From positions 1 to 36,805 of the forward strand of contig JAGREE010000062.1 of assembly GCA_020446675.1 (NCBI GenBank): a stretch of 36,805 bases of DNA, in the 5' to 3' direction. Below the pieces are notes generated by a model, which was not told the DNA's origin, ran no database searches, and was given only the letters and a program-made list of their open reading frames with translations. This document shows positions 1 through 8,070 of the stretch, one piece after another. The position numbers were made by a program, and so were the translations under genes. This DNA comes from Alphaproteobacteria bacterium. Lineage in GTDB: Bacteria > Pseudomonadota > Alphaproteobacteria > Sphingomonadales > Emcibacteraceae. Position 1 is the stretch's first letter, and the number at the start of each line of letters is the position of its first letter.

Positions 1-2214
1 TGTTCGGAATATATGTTCCTGGATGATACCGCCTGTAACCTGGCATCACTCAACCTGATGAAATTTAAAAGCGCAGCAGGTGAATTTGACGTTGAAAGTT
101 TTGAACATGCCACGCGGCTATGGACAATCGTGCTTGAAATATCAGTTATGATGGCGCAGTTCCCATCGCAGGAAATCGCCCAACGCAGTTATGATTTCAG
201 AACACTGGGGCTTGGTTTTGCCAATATTGGTGCATTAATCATGTCCTGTGGCTATTCCTATGACAGCGACAAAGGCCGTGCCCTTTGCGGGTCAATCAGT
301 GCGCTTATGACCGGCGTCTGTTATAAAACATCTGCGGAAATGGCGTCCGAGCTTGGGGCATTCCCGAAATACCATGAAAACCGCACGCCAATGCTGCAGG
401 TTATCCATAATCACCGCACCGCTGCATGGGGTAAATCCTACTATCGCGGACTTCATACAAAACCGGCCCCGCTTGATATTGCAAATTGTCCCTATAAAGA
501 TATAGCCGTTGCCGCAGGGCGCGCATGGGATGTTGCGCTGGCCATTGGTGAAAAACACGGGTTTAGAAATGCACAGACAACGGTTATAGCACCAACCGGC
601 ACAATCGGTCTTGTTATGGATTGCGATACCACCGGTATCGAACCTGACTTTGCGCTGGTAAAATTCAAAAAACTTGCTGGCGGCGGCTATTTCAAAATTA
701 TCAACCGTATGGTGCCAGAAGCCCTTAAAACACTTGGCTATACACCGAAACAGATTGGTGAAATCGCTTCTTATGCTGTCGGACACGGCAATCTTAAACG
801 TGCCCCTCATATCAATCATGACAGTCTCAAGGCCAAAGGCTTTGCCACTGCACAGATTGACCAGATCGAAAAAGCCATTGAGAGCGCATTTGATATTACA
901 TTTGCCTTTAACCGCTGGACACTTGGTGATGATTTCTGCACAGAAGTGCTCGGATTCAGCAAAGAGCAGATAACCAATCCGCAATTTAATATGCTGAGAG
1001 AACTCGGCTTTACCAAGGCGCAGATTGAACAGGCAAATGAGCATTGCACCGGCACATTTACCCTTGAAGGGGCCCCCCACTTAAAAGACGAACATTTACC
1101 GGTCTTTGATTGTGCCAACCCATGCGGCAAAAAAGGCAAGCGTTTCTTAAATGCCAAAAGCCATATTTACATGATGGCGGCTGCCCAGCCATTTATTTCA
1201 GGGGCGATTTCAAAAACCATCAATATGGAAGCCAATGCCACTGTTGAGGACTGTAAAGATGCCTATAGGCTTTCATGGCGCCTTGGCCTTAAAGCCAATG
1301 CCCTTTACCGGGATAGCTCAAAACTGAGCCAGCCGCTCAACTCTGTCATACTGGAAGAAGAGGAAATAGAGGCACTGCCACTTCTGGAAAAAACAAGGGC
1401 CGTGACCGAAAAAATAGTTGAGCGTGTCATTGAGCAGTCCACAACGGCAAAACGCCGTAAACTCCCAACAAGGCGGAAGGGTTATACCCAGAAAGCCAGC
1501 GTTGGTGGGCATAAGGTATATTTGCGCAGTGGTGAATATGACGATGGCACACTCGGTGAAATTTTCATTGATATGCATAAGGAAGGGGCTGCTTTCAGAA
1601 GCCTGATGAATAATTTTGCCATTGCCCTTTCCATCGGTCTTCAATATGGCGTTCCGCTTGATGAATATGTTGATGCCTTTACCTTCACCCGTTTTGAACC
1701 ATCGGGTCAGGTGACCGGTAATGATGCCATTAAGATGGCGACATCCGTGCTTGATTATATTTTCCGGGAACTGGCCGTTTCCTACTTGGGCCGCACCGAT
1801 CTTGCCCATGTGGTGCCAGATGATCTGATGCCGGATTCTGTTGGCTCCGGCGGTCAGGAAATCAGTTCTGATGAATTTGTCGCCCAGACCGATACGGCAC
1901 TTAATCGCGTTATTGGTCTGACCAGCACAGGCTATGTCAGGAAAAGCAACCTTTATGTCCTTAAGCAGGAAAGCATAGAAACGTCAAAAACAACGTCCCT
2001 GGCTGTTTCTGAACAGTCAAAGATCGCTGTGGGTGCTGAAGAAATGACCGAAACAACTCTGACGCAGGAAAGCAGCCGGTCAAGTCTGATCCTTGAAGCC
2101 AAGATGAAAGGTTACGAGGGTGACGGCTGCAGTGAGTGCGGAAATTTCACAATGGTTCGTAATGGCACCTGCCTTAAATGCGACACTTGTGGCTCCACAA
2201 GCGGCTGTTCATAG
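1..2214 (+). CDS. nrdJ: Vitamin B12-dependent ribonucleotide reductase, class II (3' part)
   Basis: Adenosylcobalamin-dependent reductase that makes deoxyribonucleotides from ribonucleotides in the cytoplasm. The reading frame is open to the left edge, so the 5' part lies outside; about 737 residues are visible of a protein family usually near 1200. The window opens on the codons [17 protein letters not shown], the family's active-site loop, so the very first codon (TGT) should encode the catalytic thiyl-radical cysteine and the third the partner glutamate. Further on are the substrate-phosphate loop APTGTIG and, at the C terminus, a cysteine-rich tail (CSECGNF...[14 protein letters not shown]) typical of the long alphaproteobacterial NrdJ type, which supplies zinc-ribbon and redox-active cysteines. 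The internal ATG at position 13 is not the true start. No clear terminator follows before the next gene, 142 bases downstream. Confidence 0.95.
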   Translation, partial: CSEYMFLDDTACNLASLNLMKFKSAAGEFDVESFEHATRLWTIVLEISVMMAQFPSQEIAQRSYDFRTLGLGFANIGALIMSCGYSYDSDKGRALCGSISALMTGVCYKTSAEMASELGAFPKYHENRTPMLQVIHNHRTAAWGKSYYRGLHTKPAPLDIANCPYKDIAVAAGRAWDVALAIGEKHGFRNAQTTVIAPTGTIGLVMDCDTTGIEPDFALVKFKKLAGGGYFKIINRMVPEALKTLGYTPKQIGEIASYAVGHGNLKRAPHINHDSLKAKGFATAQIDQIEKAIESAFDITFAFNRWTLGDDFCTEVLGFSKEQITNPQFNMLRELGFTKAQIEQANEHCTGTFTLEGAPHLKDEHLPVFDCANPCGKKGKRFLNAKSHIYMMAAAQPFISGAISKTINMEANATVEDCKDAYRLSWRLGLKANALYRDSSKLSQPLNSVILEEEEIEALPLLEKTRAVTEKIVERVIEQSTTAKRRKLPTRRKGYTQKASVGGHKVYLRSGEYDDGTLGEIFIDMHKEGAAFRSLMNNFAIALSIGLQYGVPLDEYVDAFTFTRFEPSGQVTGNDAIKMATSVLDYIFRELAVSYLGRTDLAHVVPDDLMPDSVGSGGQEISSDEFVAQTDTALNRVIGLTSTGYVRKSNLYVLKQESIETSKTTSLAVSEQSKIAVGAEEMTETTLTQESSRSSLILEAKMKGYEGDGCSECGNFTMVRNGTCLKCDTCGSTSGCS

Positions 2215-2254
2215 GAAAAATTGAAAATTCTTGATTTAATATGTTAATTCAGAT

Positions 2255-2265
2255 GTAAACTTTAC
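2255..2265. promoter_or_regulatory. Short perfect palindrome upstream of the GGDEF-EAL gene
   Basis: GTAAACTTTAC is a perfect 11-base palindrome about 90 bases before the start codon of the c-di-GMP gene. A nearby partial copy (ATTTACC) follows. It could be an operator half of the promoter region, but in A+T-rich DNA such palindromes also occur by chance. Confidence 0.2.
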
Positions 2266-2356
2266 CAAATATTTACCTGATTGGCGCAGTTTATAATCAT
2301 TGGATAATTATAAAATTTTCCAAGTCGAACAAGAGAGAAATTAAGGTTCAATTTTT

Positions 2357-4153
2357 ATGACTGGCAAGTCTGGCGCATCACCGTTTTTGTTTTTAAATCA
2401 AAAACCGACTTTGACATCACATTCAAAGTCTTATGATGTATCAAGCCCGATCACTGACGGTATAGCGATTATCAATGTAGAAGGCGAAGAAAGCTTCCGG
2501 CTTATATCAGCCAATGAAGCGTTTCTGCAGACAATTTCCAGCGAAGGCCAAAACCCGATTGGCAAACATATAAATATGATGATCTGGGGTGATAATGTTG
2601 ATGATAACAAACTTCAGTCACACCTTGAAAAATCCCTCATTGAAAAAAAACCCCTGGCCTATATCTGGCAGATAACGATAGCCGGCGAAAAGAAAACCCT
2701 GCTGTGCAAAATTATCCCGCTTCGAACCAAAGAGGGGGATATTGCGCAGATCTCTGTTTCCACTTCAGATTTTGATGATTGTGAAACGCTGGAAATAGAG
2801 GTTAGCCGCTATAATTATTATGATGAGCTTACGGGCCTTCCAAACAGGTTTAAATTTTATGAAGAGCTTGAAAAAATGCTTTTCGAAACCAATTCAACCC
2901 GGGATGGATTTTTTGACAAAAAAGGCGTTGAAGGCGCTGTTCTTTTTATAAATGTCAGAAAACTTCAGCGTATTAACGAAAGCTACGGATACGAAAAAGG
3001 CGATGATGCCCTGCAGGCAGTGGCAAAAATGCTGCTTGAAACCATTCAGGAAAATTCAATCCTTGCCCGTTTTGCCGATGATCAGTTTGTTATTTTCCTG
3101 TCCGGACGTTATTTTGAAAATGTGAAACGCGAAGCCGAAACGCTGGCAAAATCCATCCATCATAATTTTGCCACCCGCACGACAGCATCAAAAAATGATC
3201 CGCGAATTTCAGTATCAGTTGGAATTGCAACCGGACTGGCAAACGCAAAAACGATAGAACAGCTTATTCAGCATGCGCATCTTGCCATGAAACGAAATAA
3301 AAATGTCGACTCAAATCAAACTGTTATTTTTAATCCTGAATTAAAAACCCAGGCGGCCACAAAACTGCGCCTTGAAACGGAATTTCGTGAAGCTCTGGCC
3401 GCAGATGCACTTGAGCTTAACTACCAGCCTGTGGTTAATCTGCAGAATGGCCTGATAAGCGGATTTGAAGCCCTCGCCCGCTGGAATAATACTCAGCGTG
3501 GAAATATTTCACCGCTTGAATTCATTGCCCTTGCCGAAGAAGCCGGACTTATTATTCAGCTCGGTGAATGGGCCCTGACCACAGCCTGTAAAGATTTAAA
3601 ATCATGGATTGATGATAATTTTCTGGCATCGTCATTATTTATGGCGGTCAATGTCTCCAGTTCCCATATTATTGCCGGCAATATTGTGGCCCTGACCCGC
3701 GATGCCCTTGCCAAAAGTGGTCTGGACGGCAGTAATTTAAAGCTGGAACTAACAGAATCGACCATCATGGAAAATTCGGATATAGCCAGAAATATTCTGC
3801 TTGATCTGAAAACCTATGGACTTTCCCTTGCTGTTGATGATTTTGGCACAGGATACTCATCGCTCTCCTACTTAAGCCGCATTCCGGCGGATACCATCAA
3901 AATTGACCGTAGCTTCACCAGTAAACTTGATAACAATCAGGAAGGCAGCAACATTATCAGGGTTATCATTGATCTCGCCAAATCCCTTGGTATGACCATT
4001 ATTGCTGAAGGAATTGAAACAAAAGCTCAAATGCAAAAACTGAAAGACCTGGGCTGTCATTATGGTCAGGGCTTTTTCTTTTCCAAAGCCATGAGTGCGG
4101 ATAAAATTCCTGATCTCATCAATGATCAGCCTTTCAAAAAATTGATAAAATAA
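2357..4153 (+). CDS. PAS-GGDEF-EAL protein, probable c-di-GMP phosphodiesterase with degenerate GGDEF
   Basis: Predicted cytoplasmic c-di-GMP turnover protein of 598 residues, with no signal peptide or membrane segment. Residues about 30-140 look like a PAS sensor. The GGDEF domain (about 155-330) starts with the usual YDELTGLPNR, but the signature itself reads ADDQF (240-244) where GGDEF is expected, so cyclase activity is probably lost; such domains often serve as GTP-binding regulators. The EAL domain (about 340-590) is intact: EALARW at 371-376, VNVSS near 432, ELTES at 464-468, DDFGTGYSS from 494, KIDRSF from 515, AEGIET from 550 and YGQGFFFSK near 569. Phosphodiesterase activity is therefore the better prediction. 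A weak AAGG lies about 12 bases before the ATG. It may oppose the large active cyclase encoded at 8071-11493. Confidence 0.92.
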   Translation: MTGKSGASPFLFLNQKPTLTSHSKSYDVSSPITDGIAIINVEGEESFRLISANEAFLQTISSEGQNPIGKHINMMIWGDNVDDNKLQSHLEKSLIEKKPLAYIWQITIAGEKKTLLCKIIPLRTKEGDIAQISVSTSDFDDCETLEIEVSRYNYYDELTGLPNRFKFYEELEKMLFETNSTRDGFFDKKGVEGAVLFINVRKLQRINESYGYEKGDDALQAVAKMLLETIQENSILARFADDQFVIFLSGRYFENVKREAETLAKSIHHNFATRTTASKNDPRISVSVGIATGLANAKTIEQLIQHAHLAMKRNKNVDSNQTVIFNPELKTQAATKLRLETEFREALAADALELNYQPVVNLQNGLISGFEALARWNNTQRGNISPLEFIALAEEAGLIIQLGEWALTTACKDLKSWIDDNFLASSLFMAVNVSSSHIIAGNIVALTRDALAKSGLDGSNLKLELTESTIMENSDIARNILLDLKTYGLSLAVDDFGTGYSSLSYLSRIPADTIKIDRSFTSKLDNNQEGSNIIRVIIDLAKSLGMTIIAEGIETKAQMQKLKDLGCHYGQGFFFSKAMSADKIPDLINDQPFKKLIK

Positions 4154-4216
4154 TCACTCGAATTTTTGCGCCGCTTTAGGCATAATCAGATTAAAATTTA
4201 ACATAGCGGGGTATTT

Positions 4217-4597
4217 ATGAATAAATTATCTGGACGCCAGCCAACCATCCGAACCTTGCCAAGGCATAGCAATATTAATTCAAATGGCCATATTTTCGGT
4301 GGCTGGATTTTATCACAAATGGATAGTGCCGCCGGTGTTGAAGCCATCCGCTATGTTGGCGGTCCGGTTGCCACTGTTGCCATTGAAGCCATGAAATTCC
4401 ATGCCCCCGTTAATGTGGGGGACTGGCTAAGTGTCTATACCGACATCGTAAAAGTCGGCAGAACATCGCTGACCATTCATATTGAAGTGATGGTGCTCAG
4501 ACGCGAAGAGGATGAGGAAATTATGGTCACCGAAGGCGACTTTATTTTTGTCGCCCTCGATGAAAATCACCGTCCAAAAGAAATCAGAAAAGCCTAA
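4217..4597 (+). CDS. yciA: YciA-type acyl-CoA thioesterase (hotdog fold)
   Basis: A 126-residue single hotdog domain, the usual length for YciA, which hydrolyses a broad range of acyl-CoAs in the cytoplasm. The family signature NSNGHIFGGWILSQMD lies at 21-36, with Asp36 as the catalytic acid. The following VATVAIEAMKFHAPVNVGD is the strand and turn that pack the CoA pocket, and TEGDFIFVALDE closes the fold. The gene sits 63 bases after the GGDEF-EAL gene in the same direction and could be co-transcribed. Its TAA stop overlaps the stop of the convergent phosphatase gene by three bases (CTAA read from both strands), so neither gene can have its own terminator between them. Confidence 0.92.
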   Translation: MNKLSGRQPTIRTLPRHSNINSNGHIFGGWILSQMDSAAGVEAIRYVGGPVATVAIEAMKFHAPVNVGDWLSVYTDIVKVGRTSLTIHIEVMVLRREEDEEIMVTEGDFIFVALDENHRPKEIRKA

Positions 4598-5898
4598 TCA
4601 AACAGGAATTTCTTCATCTCGCCATAAACCTTGGTCTGCTGAATGACCCCTTCCAGCTCTTCGGGTTTCTTAAGACCGTATGTATAGATCGGCACATTAA
4701 CCCCGGTATGAGCCTGATCATTGATATTGTTGGTGCCATAATAAGCTCCAAGTTCATTGCCGCCTTTGGTCAGAAGAAGCTGATAAAAACCCGGAATATG
4801 GTCGCGGCGAAGCGGACCGAAATAGGCTTCCGGCTTATATATGATCTGAGTGGCCTGCCCATGATCGGCGGTAACGATAACTGCCGTGTTTCCTTCTTTC
4901 TTGGCAAATTCCACAGCCATTTTTACCGTACGGTCAAAGGCGAGCATTTCACTGATCGTTCCACAGGGCCGGGCAACATGGGCCTGTTTGTCAATGGAAG
5001 CCCCCTCAATCATCACAAAAAATCCCTTATCCTTATTTTTAAGGGTATCCAGGGCATATTTTGCCATTTCCTCAAGTCTTGGTATTCCTTCATATTTCGG
5101 GTTTGCCTCGCACGCGGCGGGTTCAGGGAAAATCACAACCCGGTCTTCGTCAACCTCGATGAAATCGGCACCCTTTCCACCGGGACCAACCCATTCAACC
5201 GGCATATGACCGTTTGAAAAAACGCCGAACAATTTTTTACCGGGCTCAAGCGCCAATAACTCATCCCGTTTGGTAATAACGGTATAACCCTGCGCTTCCG
5301 CCTTTTCCTTCACTGTGCGCCCTCCTGCCTCTTTCGCCGGCAGAAGGTTATAGCCGCCGCCCAGCATGACATCGACATTATGGTCAAGCATCTGCTCAAC
5401 AATCGGCGTATCGTTAAAATTGGCGCATGCTTTTGAGCTCGACATAAAACAATACCGGTCCTGCGCATGGGCCGCAAAGGCCGCCGGTGTGGCATCGGTA
5501 ATAATCGCCGTGGTCACAAGCCCTGTTTTAAAACCTTTTTCCTGTGCTTCCTCAAGAATAGTTTTAAAGGGGGACCCATCAAAGGCGCTTACCGCAATCC
5601 GACCCTGACTTGTACGGTTTCCAGTGGAAATTGTCGTGCCGCCACTGGCGCTTTCCCCAGTAAACTGAATTTTGGTCGGGTCCTCAATCATAAGCTGCTT
5701 GACGATGACCGAACCGCGGTTTTTCATTTCATCAACATAAAGCCCCGCCTCCCCGTCAAATTCATAATCACGGGCCAGGGCAATTTCTGATTCCCCCATG
5801 CCATCCCCAATCAACAGGATGATATTTTTCGGTTTTGCAAACACAGGTGACGTTATGACAGCAACAGACACTGTCAGCAGGGCAATAAATCGTTTCAT
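4594..5898 (-). CDS. phoA: Periplasmic alkaline phosphatase, PhoA-like
   Basis: Secreted phosphomonoesterase that releases phosphate in the periplasm. The start at 5898 (MKRFIALL...) is preferred over an in-frame ATG 48 bases upstream because it has AAGGA just before it and begins directly with a signal peptide ending near VFA-K. The 434-residue protein follows E. coli PhoA closely: KNIILLIGDGMG (metal Asp32), nucleophile Ser83, the DATPAA segment, VEGASIDKQ-like IEGASIDKQAH, TADHGQATQI and the metal His of AHTGVN. The residue before the nucleophile is Glu82 where PhoA has Asp101, and the usual DSAAS reads ESASG, a change close to the phosphate and magnesium sites that may alter rate or specificity. 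A candidate Pho box upstream suggests induction on phosphate starvation. Confidence 0.92.
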   Translation of the reverse strand: MKRFIALLTVSVAVITSPVFAKPKNIILLIGDGMGESEIALARDYEFDGEAGLYVDEMKNRGSVIVKQLMIEDPTKIQFTGESASGGTTISTGNRTSQGRIAVSAFDGSPFKTILEEAQEKGFKTGLVTTAIITDATPAAFAAHAQDRYCFMSSSKACANFNDTPIVEQMLDHNVDVMLGGGYNLLPAKEAGGRTVKEKAEAQGYTVITKRDELLALEPGKKLFGVFSNGHMPVEWVGPGGKGADFIEVDEDRVVIFPEPAACEANPKYEGIPRLEEMAKYALDTLKNKDKGFFVMIEGASIDKQAHVARPCGTISEMLAFDRTVKMAVEFAKKEGNTAVIVTADHGQATQIIYKPEAYFGPLRRDHIPGFYQLLLTKGGNELGAYYGTNNINDQAHTGVNVPIYTYGLKKPEELEGVIQQTKVYGEMKKFLFD

Positions 5899-5960
5899 TT
5901 TTTTTCCTTTATTTATTTGCCTATAGTTAAAGCAATTTTGAGCCAATTTAACAAGAGGAA

Positions 5961-5978
5961 ATGAAACAATTGTGACAG
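5961..5978 (-). promoter_or_regulatory. Candidate Pho box upstream of phoA
   Basis: On the minus strand the 18 bases read CTGTCAC-AATT-GTTTCAT: two 7-base half sites at an 11-base period, matching the CTGTCAT consensus at 6 of 7 and 5 of 7 positions. TTAAAT, a possible -10, follows after 9 bases (5946-5951), about the spacing known for PhoB-dependent promoters. The site is 62 bases upstream of the phoA start. The match is by eye and the second half site is weak. Confidence 0.45.
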
Positions 5979-6270
5979 GCTTAAAAACCCTTTGCCTTTA
6001 GGGCGGATTTTGAATTGGAAATAGCCCCTGACAACTTTTATTTTGGAATTGATAAAAGCCTCACGAATTGGAATTTACAAATGACGGCAATCGACCCAAA
6101 GCGGACAGTCGAGGGCTTATAAAATTCTGAAAAAAAAGGTAAAATAGGGTCAAGTATTTTCCAATTCGTAATATTCGACCTGAAAACTTGGGATTATGAG
6201 TTGGACATCAATATAGAAATGAACTACGAGAGAAGTATTTTATAATTCTTATTGTGGCATGTTACCCTAA
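5979..6270. other. Intergenic region between phoA and the PAP2 gene, with short repeats
   Basis: No gene is supported here. GAATTGGAA occurs at 6012-6020 and 6065-6073, and in inverted form at 6159-6167; ACGAATTGGAA (6063-6073) and TTCCAATTCGT (6159-6169) form a perfect 11-base inverted repeat 85 bases apart. Between them lies one copy of the interspersed motif described separately. A promoter for the PAP2 gene is presumably in the A+T-rich last 60 bases, but I cannot fix its boxes. Confidence 0.5.
6082..6110 (+). repeat. Interspersed motif, copy A
   Basis: A 29-base motif with core TCGACCCAAAGCGGAC. It matches copy C (11724-11752, opposite strand) at 24 of 29 positions, and its core matches copy B (7890-7918). 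All three copies are intergenic. The function is unknown. Confidence 0.6.
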
Positions 6271-6945
6271 ATGAAGTTTCATTCTCTTTTAAAAAGGTTG
6301 GTTCAAGCCCGTCATTTTGCCCTGGTATCCAGTTTATTTCTGGCAAGTTTTTTCGCCTGGATATTTATGGAAATTTCAGAAGAAATTTGGATCGAAAATG
6401 AAAGATTTCCTTTCGACATTGAATTGAGCCGATGGATGGCTCAAATTCAAACGCCGATAAGTCAACAATTTCTAGGATTATTAACAAAACTGGGCGGCAT
6501 GGAATGGATGGGGGGATTAGGCGTTCTCTGTATAGCTATTCTTATTATGAAAAAACAACTAACCGAAAGCATTGTTTTGGCAGTGGGATTTGCGGTCACA
6601 ATGACAAGTGTTCTTGTTATCAAGTTTTTGAGTGATCGTGTCAGACCGGTTTCTGTGTTTTCTCTGGAACAGAGTACATCAGCATTTCCCAGTGGGCATA
6701 TGGCAGTTTCATTATTCTTATACGGTTTTATCGCCTATTTGATTTCACGTAAAATAAAGGATACCAGATTTTCATTAGGCGTGATTATTATAGGAATTGT
6801 TTTTGCTGTGATGATAGGCATTAGCCGGCTCTATTTAAATGTTCATTGGTTGTCAGATGTATTAGGCGGCTTTGCTTTAGGCGCATCATACTTGTGTTTA
6901 TGTATCGGTTTTCTGGAACTAACGAGTAAATATAAAAACCAATAA
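6271..6945 (+). CDS. PAP2-family membrane phosphatase
   Basis: Integral membrane phosphatase of the type 2 phosphatidic acid phosphatase family, 224 residues with about six membrane segments. All three family motifs are present: KFLSDRVRP at 118-126, PSGH at 140-143 and SR-x5-H-x3-D (Ser185, Arg186, His192, Asp196), with catalytic histidines 143 and 192. The family dephosphorylates lipid phosphates such as phosphatidic acid, undecaprenyl diphosphate or lipid A; the substrate cannot be chosen from sequence alone. It stands alone after the phoA promoter region, so a role in phosphate or lipid recycling is possible, but there is no Pho box directed at it. Codon use is A+T-rich like its downstream neighbours. 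No convincing ribosome binding site precedes the ATG. Confidence 0.9.
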   Translation: MKFHSLLKRLVQARHFALVSSLFLASFFAWIFMEISEEIWIENERFPFDIELSRWMAQIQTPISQQFLGLLTKLGGMEWMGGLGVLCIAILIMKKQLTESIVLAVGFAVTMTSVLVIKFLSDRVRPVSVFSLEQSTSAFPSGHMAVSLFLYGFIAYLISRKIKDTRFSLGVIIIGIVFAVMIGISRLYLNVHWLSDVLGGFALGASYLCLCIGFLELTSKYKNQ

Positions 6946-7130
6946 ATTCGTTAATTCGAGAATTTAAAAGTGATTTACAAGCCAAAATGGGCGATTAAAA
7001 ACCTGTTTTCTTTACCTCGCTCCGCCAAAACTTAAGCGACCAACTTGTCAGAGGTAGAATGACCGCATCTGATCTTAAACTCATCCTTAATATAAAATAA
7101 GCTCCACAATTATTAATTAGAGGAGCAGTC

Positions 7131-7757
7131 ATGTATTCATTTATACAACCCCACAAGAAGCACATTCCATGGAACAAAGACAAACTGATTGGTCAAAAAC
7201 CACCACTAAAACTAAAGCAAATTTGGGCAATTAGGATAAGGCTTCAAATTTCAAACAATCTTAGAGAGTTAGCATTATTTAATCTTGCCATTGACAGTAA
7301 ATTAAGGAGCTGCGATCTGGTTCAACTCAAAGTACTTGATGTTGCACTCGGATCACGGGTGTCAAGTAGAGCAAATATATTGCAAAAAAAGACACAAACC
7401 CCGGTTCAGTTTGAAATTACAGAACAGACCCGCGAGGCTTTAGAAAGATGGATTGAACATGCAAATTTGTCTCACAATAACTACTTGTTTAAAAGCCGGA
7501 TAAGGAAATCGTTACACCTATCAACAAGACAATATTCAAGGATTGTAAAAGCATGGATAAAGGAGATCGACCTTGATCCTGCATTATATGGAACACATTC
7601 CTTACGACGAACGAAAGCAACCCTCATTTACAGGCGGACCAAGAACCTCAGAGCTGTTCAGTTATTACTTGGGCATAAGAAGTTGGAAAGTACCGTTCGC
7701 TATCTTGGTATTGAGGTTGATGATGCGCTTGAAATGGCGGAGCAAACCGAAGTGTAA
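7131..7757 (+). CDS. Small tyrosine recombinase/integrase (catalytic domain only)
   Basis: A 208-residue site-specific recombinase with a good ribosome binding site (GAGGAG, 6 bases before ATG). It is shorter than phage integrases (over 300 residues) because the N-terminal arm- and core-binding domains are missing or reduced, but every catalytic residue is in place: Arg59 (DSKLRSCDL), Lys86/87 in the beta-hairpin, His156 and Arg159 (THSLRRTKA), His182 (LLGHKKL) and Tyr191 (VRYLG). It is therefore probably active and not a fragment; a widespread family of short stand-alone recombinases has this layout. The target site is unknown; a perfect 12-base hairpin starts 17 bases after the stop codon. 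No excisionase or phage gene is next to it. Confidence 0.9.
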   Translation: MYSFIQPHKKHIPWNKDKLIGQKPPLKLKQIWAIRIRLQISNNLRELALFNLAIDSKLRSCDLVQLKVLDVALGSRVSSRANILQKKTQTPVQFEITEQTREALERWIEHANLSHNNYLFKSRIRKSLHLSTRQYSRIVKAWIKEIDLDPALYGTHSLRRTKATLIYRRTKNLRAVQLLLGHKKLESTVRYLGIEVDDALEMAEQTEV

Positions 7758-7773
7758 AAAAGTCTTAAATGGA

Positions 7774-7810
7774 AGCAGGCTAAGTCCTTGGGGGGGAAAC
7801 TTAGCCTGCT
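7774..7810. repeat. Perfect 12-base inverted repeat with a G7-containing loop
   Basis: AGCAGGCTAAGT (7774-7785) pairs perfectly with ACTTAGCCTGCT (7799-7810) around a 13-base loop containing seven consecutive G. No T tract follows, so it is not a standard intrinsic terminator. Lying just after a recombinase gene, it may be the recombinase's binding or crossover site, or an mRNA-stabilising hairpin. Confidence 0.7.
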
Positions 7811-7819
7811 GATCCATCC

Positions 7820-7837
7820 GAGAATAAATTCTCTTTT
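7820..7837 (+). terminator. Weak candidate terminator after the recombinase
   Basis: GAGAAT-AA-ATTCTC followed by TTTT. The stem is only 6 base pairs with a 2-base loop, so its strength is doubtful. It could act together with the larger hairpin just upstream. Confidence 0.3.
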
Positions 7838-7889
7838 GGATTATTTATTATGTAATTATGATTTCAAATCTTTCAACCCTTATTCCGAG

Positions 7890-7918
7890 CGGCTCCTGTC
7901 GACCCATAGCGGACTTTT
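7890..7918 (+). repeat. Interspersed motif, copy B
   Basis: The core TCGACCCATAGCGGAC (7899-7914) differs from copy A by one base; the flanks are more diverged than in copies A and C. Same orientation as copy A. Confidence 0.5.
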
Positions 7919-8070
7919 GTGTTTATTTTATGAGGCGATATATTTGATTTTGTTTGAATCAGCTTTAGTTTTGATTGACTCAGCTTTGCACGTTCGTCAA
8001 CGGTATTTTAGAGAAGCTTACAGCTACAGAATCCAATTTTATGTAAATTATATGGAATGTGTAAAAGGCA

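Larger units (their letters stand above)
7758..8070. other. Intergenic region downstream of the recombinase
   Basis: About 310 bases between the recombinase and the 3' end of the convergent diguanylate cyclase gene. It holds the 12-base hairpin, a weaker GAGAAT/ATTCTC hairpin followed by TTTT, and copy B of the interspersed motif. A 118-codon open frame crosses it but has no ribosome binding site or recognisable product, and I do not call it a gene. Confidence 0.5.

Noticed and set aside
292..1080. 262-codon frame opposite nrdJ
   Set aside because: It lies wholly antisense to a strongly conserved gene and has no recognisable domain.
6943..6966. TAAATTC/GAATTTA hairpin at the end of the PAP2 gene as a terminator
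   Set aside because: The stem is all but A+T-only and no T run follows on the coding strand.
6995..7183. 62-codon minus-strand frame upstream of the recombinase
   Set aside because: It overlaps the recombinase start, has no ribosome binding site, and its translation shows no known domain.
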